Assembly (NCBI GenBank): GCA_946886375.1 | Contig: CAMPIL010000121.1 | Span: forward strand, 1-9,538 | Source: an uncultured Phycisphaerales bacterium | Lineage (GTDB): Bacteria > Planctomycetota > Phycisphaerae > Phycisphaerales > SM1A02 | Reading direction: 5' to 3' | DNA length: 9,538 nucleotides | In this document: positions 1 to 8,917 of the stretch, in pieces | Position numbering within the stretch: the stretch's first letter is position 1 | Layout of the letters: the number at the start of each line of letters is the position of its first letter | Notes under the pieces: generated by a model | Databases searched by the model: none | What the model was told of the DNA's origin: nothing | What the model saw: only the letters and a program-made list of their open reading frames with translations | Translations under genes and position numbers: made by a program

Positions 1-241
1 CTTGCAGTTTGTCCGGTTCGAGCCGTACATCATCCCCAAGCGTTCGCTCACCGGCGCGAGCACGGAGCGCGTAGATACGCGCGTGCTGCAGGTGATTTAT
101 CGACTCAAGGCCGGTGACATGCCGGTGTACGTCGGCCAGTTGATGGATGTGATGATCGAAGCCCCGTCGGTGGATGACGCCCAATCACCAGCGGATTCGC
201 CGAATGCCCGCCGCACGACAGAGGGAGCAATTTCAGAATGA
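1..241 (+). CDS. HlyD-type membrane fusion (periplasmic adaptor) protein, C-terminal fragment
   Basis: Only the last 79 codons are in the window; the reading frame (codons from base 2) is open to the left edge, so the gene starts upstream. The visible part carries the end of the adaptor's beta-barrel/membrane-proximal region: FEPYIIPKRSLTG, then ERVDTRVLQVIYRL and YVGQLMDVMIEA, a pattern I associate with HlyD-family adaptors that partner ABC-type or RND exporters. These adaptors bridge an inner-membrane pump and an outer-membrane channel across the periplasm. After about residue 53 comes a low-complexity hydrophilic tail (SVDDAQSPADSPNARR), probably disordered. The stop overlaps the next start as ATGA (238-241), so translation of the two is probably coupled. 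The family is well supported; the pump class is inferred and needs the upstream sequence. Confidence 0.8.
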   Translation, partial: LQFVRFEPYIIPKRSLTGASTERVDTRVLQVIYRLKAGDMPVYVGQLMDVMIEAPSVDDAQSPADSPNARRTTEGAISE

Positions 242-1734
242 ATCGAATTTTCAGCATTGGATCAATTCTCGCCGCCGTTTTCCTGGCATGCGGCTGCGCA
301 GTGGGTCCGAACTACGCTCCGCCCGTCACCCAGACGCCGGCCGCGTGGACCATCGACCAGGAAGGCGGGATTACGGCTCAACCGTTGGAGGTCGTGACGT
401 GGTGGGAATTGCTTTCGGACTCGATGCTGAATTCACTGATTCAGCGCGCGGTGGAGGCGAACTACGATCTTCGCATCGCCCAGGCCCGAGTGCGCGAAGC
501 CCGCGCCCAGCGCGCTGTCGTTGCGGGCGGGCGCTGGCCGGAGGTGGATGCATTCGGTTCGTACACGCGCAGCCGCCGCAGCGAGAACTCGTTCGGCGGC
601 GGGGGCGAATTCGGGCCGCAAGGGCAGGATGTCGATCTCTTCCAGACGGGCTTTGACGCCGCGTGGGAACTGGACGTCTTCGGCCGGGTGCGGCGGTCGG
701 TTGAAGCCGCCGACGCTGAATTTGGCGCAGCGATCGAAGACCGGCGCGATGTGCTCGTGACGCTGCTGGCCGAGGTCGCGCGGAATTACGTCGAAACGCG
801 AGATGCACAACGGCGGCTGGAAATCGCGAACAACAACATCGAGTCCCAGCGGGAGACCCTGCAGATTTCCGAGGCGCGCTACAACGCAGGATTGGTCAGC
901 GAACTCGACGTGGCCCAGGCCCGCGCGCAACTGGCGACCACGCGTTCGCAAGTGCCGGTGCTTGAGACCGCGTTGCGCCAGTCGATGTACGCGCTTGCGG
1001 TGCTGCTGGCGCGTGAGCCGGGCGCGTTGATTGATGAACTCGCGGCGCCGGGGCCGATTCCCAGTTCGCCGGCGCAGGTGCCGGTCGGGCTGCCTTCGGA
1101 TTTGCTGCGCCGCCGGCCGGACATTCGCGCGGCGGAACGGCAACTGGCGGCGGCAACCGCCCGGATCGGCGTGGCGACGGCGGACCTGTTCCCTCGATTC
1201 CTGCTGACCGGTTCAATCAGTCTTGCCGCAGAGGACGCCGCGTTGCTTTTCAACGGCAGCAGTCTGGCGTACAGCTTCGGACCGTCGGTTTCCTGGCCGG
1301 TGTTCGCGGGCGGAAGCATTCGCGCGAACATCCAGGTTCAGAACGCCGTCCAGGAGCAGGCGCTCGCCCAGTACGAACGCACGGTGCTGCTGTCGTTGGC
1401 GGATGTGGAGAATTCGCTGGTGGCGTTCTGGAAGCAGCAATCTCGCCGCGAGGCGTTGACCGAAGCCGTGGCCGCCAACCGCCGGGCCGTTGAACTGGCC
1501 AACGAGTTGTATTCGCGCGGCGTGGGCGATTTTCTCAACGTGCTGGAGTCGCAGCGATCGCTGTACCTGGTTGAAGATCAACTTGCCCAAAGCGAGCGGG
1601 ATGTGACGTCTGCGTACATCGCGCTGTACAAAGCCCTGGGCGGCGGATGGCAGGTGTTCGAGGCCCAACCGCAGCCGACCACCGCGCCCGAAGGTGCCCC
1701 GGCAGACGAAGTCGCGTCTGCTGCGCAACACTGA
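238..1734 (+). CDS. Outer-membrane efflux lipoprotein, NodT/OprM (TolC) family
   Basis: A 498-residue outer-membrane channel of a tripartite exporter, close to the usual family length (about 450-500). The N-terminus is a lipoprotein signal: a short basic start (MNR), a hydrophobic stretch, then AVFLACGCAVGPNYAPP. Cys20 followed by AVGPNY is the typical NodT-type acylation site, although Cys18 is a less likely alternative. Two related OEP repeats follow: roughly residues 60-250 (LIQRAVEANYDLRIAQARVREARAQ, then SEARYNAGLVSELDVAQARAQL) and 275-480 (LPSDLLRRRPDIRAAERQL, LFPRFLLTGS, SWPVFAGGSIRANIQ, LYSRGVGDFLNVLESQRSLY). The helices form the periplasmic tunnel and the strands the barrel. GGAG at 224-227 lies 10 bases before the ATG. 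The start overlaps the adaptor stop by four bases, so it is the distal gene of an export operon. The cargo is unknown. Confidence 0.95.
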   Translation: MNRIFSIGSILAAVFLACGCAVGPNYAPPVTQTPAAWTIDQEGGITAQPLEVVTWWELLSDSMLNSLIQRAVEANYDLRIAQARVREARAQRAVVAGGRWPEVDAFGSYTRSRRSENSFGGGGEFGPQGQDVDLFQTGFDAAWELDVFGRVRRSVEAADAEFGAAIEDRRDVLVTLLAEVARNYVETRDAQRRLEIANNNIESQRETLQISEARYNAGLVSELDVAQARAQLATTRSQVPVLETALRQSMYALAVLLAREPGALIDELAAPGPIPSSPAQVPVGLPSDLLRRRPDIRAAERQLAAATARIGVATADLFPRFLLTGSISLAAEDAALLFNGSSLAYSFGPSVSWPVFAGGSIRANIQVQNAVQEQALAQYERTVLLSLADVENSLVAFWKQQSRREALTEAVAANRRAVELANELYSRGVGDFLNVLESQRSLYLVEDQLAQSERDVTSAYIALYKALGGGWQVFEAQPQPTTAPEGAPADEVASAAQH

Positions 1735-1777
1735 CAGATTTGCCATCACGCGTCGCGATTCGTACCCTTTCCGCTCC

Positions 1778-2815
1778 ATGAAGATCACGCAATTCATCAG
1801 GCATCACTATCGCCACTTCAACGCCGCCTCCCTCGTGGACGCGGCCGACGCGTACGTGCGGCACATTGACTCGGGCGGCAAGATGCTTGTGACGCTCGCC
1901 GGTGCGATGAGCACCGCCGAACTGGGCATTTCGCTGGCGGAGATGATCCGCAAGGGAAAGGTTCATGCCATTTCCTGCACGGGCGCGAATCTTGAAGAGG
2001 ACATTTTCAATCTCGTCGCGCACGATCACTATGTCCGCGTGCCGGACTGGCGGGCGCTTTCGGATCAGGACGAGGTGAAGTTGTACAACAAGCACCTCAA
2101 TCGCGTGACGGACACGTGCATTCCCGAAGAGGAAGCGATCCGCCGGCTGGAGCGTTCGGTGCTGGATGAATGGACCGCGGCGGATAGAAGTGGTGAGCGG
2201 TACTTCCCGCACGAGTTTTTCTATCGCATCTTGCTGAAGGGGAAACTCAAGAAGTATTATCAGATCGATCCGAAGCATTCATGGCTGCTGGCCGCGGCGC
2301 AAAAGAATCTGCCGATCATTGTGCCTGGTTGGGAAGACTCGACGCTGGGAAATATTTACGCGGCCCACTGCATTGAGCGCGACATCAAGAACGTGCATAC
2401 GGTGCGCAGCGGGATCGAGTACATGATGTATTTGGCGGAGTGGTACACGAAGAACTCCAAGACTATCACGCTTCAAACTGAAACAAAGTCCAAAGTCCGA
2501 AATGCAAAATCCACCAGGCGAAGCACGAAGGTTGGTTCGATCGGATTCTTCCAGATCGGCGGCGGGATCGCGGGGGATTTCCCGATTTGCGTGGTGCCGA
2601 TGCTGCATCAGGACTTAAAGCGAACGAGCGTTCCGCTTTGGGGCTATTTCTGCCAGATTTCCGACGCCCCGACGAGTTACGGCGGGTACAGCGGCGCGAC
2701 GCCCAATGAGAAAATCACCTGGGGAAAGTTGGAAATGAAGACGCCGAAGTTCATCGTCGAGAGCGATGCGACGATCTGCGCCCCGCTGATTTTCGCGCGC
2801 GTGCTGGGATGGTGA
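1778..2815 (+). CDS. speY: Deoxyhypusine-synthase-like protein (SpeY-type, probable homospermidine or related polyamine synthesis)
   Basis: A 345-residue Rossmann-type protein of the deoxyhypusine synthase (DHS) family. DHS uses NAD to move an aminobutyl group from a polyamine onto an acceptor through a lysine imine. Visible landmarks are MKITQFIRHHYRHFN at the start, NLEEDIFN (Glu73, Glu74; NAD-site acidic pair), PGWEDSTLGN, GFFQIGGGIAGDFP (Gly261-263), and SGATPNEKITWGK, where Trp315 and Lys317 match the catalytic Trp and Lys of human DHS. By eye, the human active-site His is Phe268 (or Asp267) and the polyamine-binding Asp is Tyr304, so a protein acceptor is unlikely. The family is often annotated as homospermidine biosynthesis SpeY. 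Residues about 225-250 are an A-rich insertion absent from relatives as I remember them. A GTG start at 1694 would overlap the channel gene and add 28 unsupported residues, so I chose ATG 1778; no clear Shine-Dalgarno is seen. speA and speB lie about 1 kb downstream on the other strand. Confidence 0.88.
   Translation: MKITQFIRHHYRHFNAASLVDAADAYVRHIDSGGKMLVTLAGAMSTAELGISLAEMIRKGKVHAISCTGANLEEDIFNLVAHDHYVRVPDWRALSDQDEVKLYNKHLNRVTDTCIPEEEAIRRLERSVLDEWTAADRSGERYFPHEFFYRILLKGKLKKYYQIDPKHSWLLAAAQKNLPIIVPGWEDSTLGNIYAAHCIERDIKNVHTVRSGIEYMMYLAEWYTKNSKTITLQTETKSKVRNAKSTRRSTKVGSIGFFQIGGGIAGDFPICVVPMLHQDLKRTSVPLWGYFCQISDAPTSYGGYSGATPNEKITWGKLEMKTPKFIVESDATICAPLIFARVLGW
2450..2527 (+). repeat. A-rich in-frame insertion with tandem heptamers inside the DHS-like gene
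   Basis: Within a GC-rich gene this stretch is strikingly A-rich. At 2485-2512 it contains four back-to-back seven-base units: AAAGTCC, AAAGTCC, GAAATGC, AAAATCC. It encodes a Lys/Thr/Ser-rich segment (about residues 225-250, including ETKSKVRNAKSTRR) between the conserved YLAEWY and GFFQIGGG blocks, where DHS relatives have a short surface loop. The heptamer pattern resembles the AAAGTCC/GAAATCC short repeats found dispersed in some bacterial genomes, which appear in proteins as SK-V-x-x-PKS/RNPKS-like strings. That family assignment is from memory. The outer limits are approximate; the frame stays open. Confidence 0.7.
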
Positions 2816-2919
2816 ATGGCGCGGATGGCGAACTCAGCAATTTACCCGCATTGAACTGAAGCCGTTCGCTTGCTGATGCCGCTTCGCGCGGACTGGTGTA
2901 GCGTATTTCCACATTCAAT

Positions 2920-2923
2920 GGAG
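2920..2923 (+). promoter_or_regulatory. Ribosome binding site of the methyltransferase gene
   Basis: GGAG lies seven bases before the ATG at 2931 and supports that start. The rest of the 115-base gap after the DHS-like gene shows no convincing promoter and no hairpin followed by a T-tract, so read-through from the upstream gene is possible. Confidence 0.6.
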
Positions 2924-2930
2924 CACGCTC

Positions 2931-3758
2931 ATGAGCACATTGACCATACAACCGATGCAGATGCCGGCGCCCGAGCGAGCGATCCCCGGCACGCGCGGCT
3001 GGGAGCGGATGCATGCGGATCACCTGGCTCGTTATTTTTTTGCCGCGCGGCATTGTGAACGCGCGCGGGTGTTGGATGCCGGGACCGGACCGGGTTACGG
3101 TGCGGCGATCCTCCATGAAGCCGGGGCCCGGCAAGTAATGGCCGTCGATATTGACGCCCCGACCATCGCGCAGGCGGCTGCAACCTATCGGCTGCCGCAT
3201 TTGGCCTTCATCGTGGATGATTGCCAGACCTTGCAGCGAGTGGAGGGACCATTTGATTTGATCTGCAATTTCGAAAACATTGAGCACCTGCAACATCCCA
3301 AGCAATTCCTGGCCCAGGTGGTTCGATTGCTCGATGCGGATGGGTTGTTCATGTGTTCAACGCCCGATCGCAACGGGCCGTACCAGCCGTGGGTCAACGG
3401 CCGGCCGAACAATCCGCACCACACGATCGAGTGGTATGCCGATGAGTTTCGTGAATTGCTGTCCACGTATTTTGAGGAAGTGGATGTCCGTGCGCAGGTG
3501 ATGTCCCATGCAGCGGTCCAACGTGGACGAGCCGTACAGGGTTTGGTCGCGCATCTGGATTATTTGTGGTCCAACCCAGTGCTGCGTGCGGAGCGTGCCG
3601 TCAAGCGGCTGCTCGGGCGTCCGAACGAATGGCCGACGGTCACCGGTTTTGACATTCCGGATATTGGAGATTATCCGATCGTGTCGCGTTGTGTCACGGC
3701 CGCAGTGGGAATTCCATTTTGCCACGTGGCGTTGTGCCGACGGGCGCGTCGAGGATGA
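2931..3758 (+). CDS. Class I SAM-dependent methyltransferase, substrate unknown
   Basis: A 275-residue protein with a Methyltransf_11/UbiE-type Rossmann core. Motif I is VLDAGTGPGYG (residues 47-57), the acidic ribose-binding turn is AVDID (71-75), VDDCQTL follows near 96, and FDLICNFENIEHL (108-120) is the post-motif region that leads into LLDADGLFMCSTPDRNGPY. The segment NPHHTIEWYADEFRELL resembles the NPFHxxE(Y/F)-type segment of methyltransferases often linked to glycans or other small molecules, but this is weak evidence for a substrate. The last 90 residues (HLDYLWSNPVLRAERAVKRLL and onward) are a C-terminal extension I do not recognise. No signal peptide or membrane span is seen, so it is probably cytosolic. 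It sits between the DHS-like gene (115 bases upstream, same strand) and convergent speB (57 bases away). A role in polyamine chemistry is possible only by position. Confidence 0.88.
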   Translation: MSTLTIQPMQMPAPERAIPGTRGWERMHADHLARYFFAARHCERARVLDAGTGPGYGAAILHEAGARQVMAVDIDAPTIAQAAATYRLPHLAFIVDDCQTLQRVEGPFDLICNFENIEHLQHPKQFLAQVVRLLDADGLFMCSTPDRNGPYQPWVNGRPNNPHHTIEWYADEFRELLSTYFEEVDVRAQVMSHAAVQRGRAVQGLVAHLDYLWSNPVLRAERAVKRLLGRPNEWPTVTGFDIPDIGDYPIVSRCVTAAVGIPFCHVALCRRARRG

Positions 3759-3815
3759 CGCGGGGCTGACGGAAATTGTTATTTGCGCCGGTGCGTGTGC
3801 GATGAACCGTTCGGG

Positions 3816-4685
3816 TTACTTTGCAAACACCATGCTCAAAAATCGGTACACCAGTTTTGCTGCAACGAAATCGCTGGCCCACAATTCCTTCTTGGGCAGG
3901 AGTTCCACTACGTCAAAGCCCACCACGTTGCGTTGACCGATGAGTTTGTCCAGCAGGGTGTTGACCTCGTTCCAACTCAGTCCGCCCGGCTCCGGCGTGC
4001 CGGTGGCGGGAAGCAGCGATGGGTCCAATCCATCCAGGTCGATCGTGACGTACACGTTGGACTTCTGCTGGCCGATGACCACATCCATCCACCGCTGGTT
4101 GGGATTGCCTGCAATCTCATGGGCGAAGAACACGCGGCGGGGATCGAGACCGGCGACTTCCTCCACATCGACCGCACGAATGCCGACTTGCGTGATTGGG
4201 CACAGTTCGCGGGCGCGGGCCATCACGCACGCGTGATTGCACGAGGAGCCGTGATAACTCTCGCGCGTGTCGGCGTGAGCGTCAATCTGCAGAATGGTCA
4301 GCGAATCGCCGTATTGGGCGTGCGCGGCGCGAAACGCCCCAACCGACACTGAATGTTCCCCGCCCAGCAGGACCGGGAATTTCTTGCGATCCCACAAGTC
4401 TCCCATCGCTCTTTCGACCTTGTCGGCCAGCGTGTCGGGCGTGCCGGCGTGCCGGATTGGCGCAAGGGTGTGGATGCCACGGCGATAGACCTCGGATTTC
4501 GTGGCGATGTCGTACAACTCCATGTTCGCGCTGGCAGCGATCAGCGCGGCAGGACCCTTGTCCGCGCCTTTTTTCCACGTGCTGGTCTTGTCGTACGGAA
4601 CCGGAAGCACAGCGATCTGCGCCGTCTTGGGATTGCGAAACTCGGCGGGCAGACCGCCGAAACCTGGAGGAGTTTTGCTGGACAT
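3816..4685 (-). CDS. speB: Agmatinase (ureohydrolase family)
   Basis: This enzyme hydrolyses agmatine to putrescine and urea with a binuclear Mn centre, and is cytosolic. With the chosen start it is 289 residues, near the usual 290-310. All ureohydrolase signatures are present: GGEHSVSVG (His111), DAHADTR (Asp135, His137, Asp139), DLDGLDPS (Asp216, Asp218) and FDVVELLP (Glu261). HGSSCNHACVM after the second motif resembles agmatinase rather than arginase, and the speA gene just upstream on the same strand supports agmatine as substrate. An in-frame ATG at 4760 would add 25 residues (SSSVIAPSS and onward) without homology and would run into the repeat-bearing gap. I prefer ATG at 4685, which begins MSSKTPPGFGG, although neither start has a clear Shine-Dalgarno. 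It is probably the second gene of a speA-speB transcript, 158 bases after speA. Confidence 0.93.
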   Translation of the reverse strand: MSSKTPPGFGGLPAEFRNPKTAQIAVLPVPYDKTSTWKKGADKGPAALIAASANMELYDIATKSEVYRRGIHTLAPIRHAGTPDTLADKVERAMGDLWDRKKFPVLLGGEHSVSVGAFRAAHAQYGDSLTILQIDAHADTRESYHGSSCNHACVMARARELCPITQVGIRAVDVEEVAGLDPRRVFFAHEIAGNPNQRWMDVVIGQQKSNVYVTIDLDGLDPSLLPATGTPEPGGLSWNEVNTLLDKLIGQRNVVGFDVVELLPKKELWASDFVAAKLVYRFLSMVFAK

Positions 4686-4770
4686 GAGTGGATGTGCGAT
4701 CTGGGAGTGACGATTGAACTGATGAAACACGGATGATGGAGCGATCACCGAGGAGGACATTCACTCTGGC

Positions 4771-4792
4771 TGCCTCTGTGTCCTCCGTGTTC
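4771..4792 (-). repeat. Purine-rich dispersed-type repeat (CACGGAGGACACAGAGG) in the speA-speB gap
   Basis: Read on the minus strand, this stretch is AACACGGAGGACACAGAGGC. It resembles the CACGGAGGACACAGAGG-type short sequence that I recall being scattered through many bacterial genomes and mis-annotated as small ORFs with NTEDTE strings. A partial echo, GATGAAACACGGATGATGG, lies nearby on the plus strand at 4721-4739. It sits in the 158-base gap between speA and speB. Only one copy is in the window, so dispersion is inferred. Confidence 0.45.
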
Positions 4793-4843
4793 TGGAAGTT
4801 GAGCATCCAATCGTAATTCGAAAGTCGTCGACCGTAAATCGAC

Positions 4844-6823
<1,980 letters not shown>

Positions 6824-6935
6824 GGGGGTTAGTGTACGAAAGTCCAACGCAATTTTCTTGATGAATGCCAGCCAATTTCACGCGCACCGGCCACCAGCGG
6901 CGGGCGACTGTGCCGGGCCGCGCCGGCTCGTCACG

Positions 6936-6951
6936 ACCGGCGTTCACCGGT
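6936..6951. other. Small inverted repeat upstream of yjbQ
   Basis: ACCGG, a six-base spacer CGTTCA, then CCGGT, ending just before the yjbQ ribosome binding site (GAGG at 6957-6960). It is a five-base-pair stem, so chance is likely in this GC-rich gap. Otherwise the 139-base divergent region between speA and yjbQ shows no confident -35/-10 pair. Confidence 0.25.
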
Positions 6952-6962
6952 ATTGTGAGGAT

Positions 6963-7367
6963 ATGGTCAAGCAGATCACCGTCCCGACTCAACGGCAGGG
7001 CCTGCACGAGATCACCGCCACGATCGCCGCTGCCGTGCGCGACGCCGGGGCTGAAACCGGCCTCTGCACGCTGTTCATCCAGCACACTTCGGCGAGTCTG
7101 GTGATCCAGGAAAACGCCGACCCTTCCGCCCGCCGCGATCTGGAGCAGTGGTTCAACCGCCTCGTGAAGGAGAACGATCCGCTGTTCACCCACACCGAGG
7201 AAGGCCCCGACGACATGCCCTCGCACATCAAGGCCGCCATGACGCAGACCACGCTGACCATTCCGATCATGAACGGCAAACTCGCCCTCGGCCGCTGGCA
7301 GGGGATTTACCTCTGGGAGCACCGCCACAAGGGAGCCGAGCGGAAGATCGTCGTTCACGTGGGATAA
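6963..7367 (+). CDS. yjbQ: YjbQ family protein (UPF0047, secondary thiamine-phosphate synthase type)
   Basis: A 134-residue single-domain protein, the full family length. The conserved blocks are all present: CTLFIQHTSASLVIQENADP (residues 35-54, with His41, Glu50, Asn51, Asp53), HTEEGPDDMPSHIK (77-90, with His77 and His88 as likely metal or catalytic ligands) and GRWQGIYLWEHR (110-121, Glu119, His120). Family members form trimers, and a weak thiamine-phosphate synthase activity has been reported; the main physiological role is unclear. The reading frame stays open upstream to 6738, inside speA, but homology starts at MVKQITVPTQ. ATG 6963 has GAGG at 6957-6960, only two bases away, which is unusually close. 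The stop is six bases from the convergent AAA+ gene. No link to polyamines is evident beyond the shared promoter gap with speA. Confidence 0.93.
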   Translation: MVKQITVPTQRQGLHEITATIAAAVRDAGAETGLCTLFIQHTSASLVIQENADPSARRDLEQWFNRLVKENDPLFTHTEEGPDDMPSHIKAAMTQTTLTIPIMNGKLALGRWQGIYLWEHRHKGAERKIVVHVG

Positions 7368-7373
7368 GCGGGC

Positions 7374-8879
7374 TCAGTCAGCCGGCACGCATCGCCCCTG
7401 AGCCCACTCGCGCAGCGCAGCAATTCGCTCAGCCATGGTCACCGAGAGCGGGGGCGACCGGCGAACCACCGACAGAATGCCATCGGTCGCCAAATCCTTC
7501 CCGGTGGAAAACGCTTCATGGAGGGCGGCGATCACCGCTTGCTCAACCTCCGCGCCGCTGAAACCTGGGGATGCCTTGGCAAGAGCGTCGAGATCGAACG
7601 TCGCGGAATTACGTCCGCGCTTCTTCAGATGAATGGCGAAGATGTCCCGCCGCACATCCTCACTGGGCAGGTCGATGAAGAAAATCTCATCGAACCGCCC
7701 CTTGCGCAGCAGTTCCGGGGGCAGCGCGTCAATGTCGTTGGCGGTGGCGATGAGAAACACCGGGGCCTTGTGTTCCTGCATCCACGTCAGGAGCGAGCCG
7801 AACATGCGCTGCGACAGCCCGCCATCCACCGAGCGCGAAGCAGCGGAAGCGAAGCCTTTCTCGATTTCATCGATCCACAACACGATGGGCGCCATCATCT
7901 CGGCCTGCCTCAGTGCTTCGCGCAGCCGGCGCTCCGATTCGCCGATGTAGCGGTCGTACAGCGCCCCCGGATCGAGCCGCAACAACGGTCGCTGCCATGC
8001 CGTTGCGATCGCTTTGGCGGAAAGACTCTTGCCTGCGCCTTGCACGCCCAGCAGCAGCACGCCTCGCGGCGGGGTGAGGCCGAATGCCACCGCCTCATCC
8101 GACAAGGCATTCTGCCGATGCTTGAGCCACTGCTTCAGGCAGTTCAAGCCGCCGATCTCGCTGAGATCGACCGGCGTCTCAACGTACTCCAGCACGCCAT
8201 CGCGATGCAGTTTCTGCCGCTTGTGCGCGAGGATCGAATTCATATCGTTCGCATCGAGGCGGCTGTCGGAGGCGACTGCGTCGATGATGATCTGTTCAGC
8301 CTGCAGGCGCGTGAGGCCGCGCAGGTTGCGCAGCATCGTCTGGAATTCGCCCTTGGACAGGCGGGCCTGGATCGCCCGGTTCTCTCGATTCAGCCGCCGA
8401 ATCGTCCTGCGGATGATCCGCTCCAGTTCATCCACATCCGGCAGCGAAAGGTCCAGCCGCGTGACTTCCGAAACGATGACCGCCGGCAACTGGTCACTGT
8501 GATCGATCAGGATCAGGCAGCCGCCGTTGACGCGGAACTCGTGAATCGCTTCGCGCAGGGCGCGCAGCGTGCGCTCATCGCTCAAATGCGCGCAGAGGTC
8601 GAGCATCACGCACACGCCGGGCGTGACCATCTGGTTGGCGAAGTGATAGAGCGCGGCGGCGGGATTCTCGGTGTTGGGCAGCGACTTGTCGTCCTCGAAA
8701 ATGCCCGCGCTCACGCCGCCGACTATCGACCACACCCACAAAGGCCGTTGCGAACCGAGCACCGCCGCCTGCACCAATTCCAGCGCGTGGCGTTCTTCCT
8801 GCGTCACGATGCTGATGCAGGGGTGCGCGGCGTTGAGCAGCCGCTCCAGACTTGATTGATCATCATTGCCCGTCTGCAT
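7374..8879 (-). CDS. Ycf46-like AAA+ ATPase
   Basis: A 501-residue cytosolic AAA+ protein whose architecture matches cyanobacterial/plastid Ycf46 (about 500 residues). Residues 1-200 form an N-terminal domain that looks like a degenerate P-loop NTPase fold (PLWVWSIVGGVSAGIFED near 46-63; CVMLDLCAHL and CLILIDHSDQLP). Residues about 235-420 form an active AAA+ module: Walker A GVQGAGKS (278-285, Lys284), GESERRLREALRQAE, Walker B VLWIDEIE (Asp337, Glu338), sensor-1 ATAND (Asn381), and LLRKGRFDE with arginine-finger candidates Arg392 and Arg395. The lid carries GFSGAEVEQAV (439-449). Start ATG 8879 has GAGG six bases upstream; a GTG at 8903 would add eight residues. Ycf46 has been linked to photosynthesis/CO2 response in cyanobacteria, but its substrate is unknown and no photosynthesis gene is near. 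A redoxin lies 38 bases upstream on the same strand. Confidence 0.93.
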   Translation of the reverse strand: MQTGNDDQSSLERLLNAAHPCISIVTQEERHALELVQAAVLGSQRPLWVWSIVGGVSAGIFEDDKSLPNTENPAAALYHFANQMVTPGVCVMLDLCAHLSDERTLRALREAIHEFRVNGGCLILIDHSDQLPAVIVSEVTRLDLSLPDVDELERIIRRTIRRLNRENRAIQARLSKGEFQTMLRNLRGLTRLQAEQIIIDAVASDSRLDANDMNSILAHKRQKLHRDGVLEYVETPVDLSEIGGLNCLKQWLKHRQNALSDEAVAFGLTPPRGVLLLGVQGAGKSLSAKAIATAWQRPLLRLDPGALYDRYIGESERRLREALRQAEMMAPIVLWIDEIEKGFASAASRSVDGGLSQRMFGSLLTWMQEHKAPVFLIATANDIDALPPELLRKGRFDEIFFIDLPSEDVRRDIFAIHLKKRGRNSATFDLDALAKASPGFSGAEVEQAVIAALHEAFSTGKDLATDGILSVVRRSPPLSVTMAERIAALREWAQGRCVPAD

Positions 8880-8885
8880 GGTGGT

Positions 8886-8889
8886 CCTC
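8886..8889 (-). promoter_or_regulatory. Ribosome binding site of the Ycf46-like gene
   Basis: GAGG on the minus strand, six bases before the ATG at 8879, decides that start over the in-frame GTG at 8903. It lies in the 38-base gap after the redoxin stop, consistent with a two-gene transcript. Confidence 0.65.
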
Positions 8890-8917
8890 GGTTCGACCGC
8901 CACGACAGTCTACATCA

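Noticed and set aside
2879..2891. CCGC-TTCGC-GCGG hairpin as a terminator after the DHS-like gene
   Set aside because: The stem is four base pairs and no T-tract follows, so it is expected by chance in this composition.
2851..2904. Promoter upstream of the methyltransferase (TTGAAC at 2851, TAGCGT at 2899)
   Set aside because: The spacing between the hexamers does not fit a sigma-70 promoter, and the -10 match is poor.
3759..3815. Bidirectional terminator between the methyltransferase and speB
   Set aside because: No stem with flanking T and A tracts is visible in this 57-base convergent gap.
7518..8855. A 445-codon open frame on the plus strand
   Set aside because: It is antisense to the Ycf46-like gene, has no recognisable motif, and is a codon-bias shadow.
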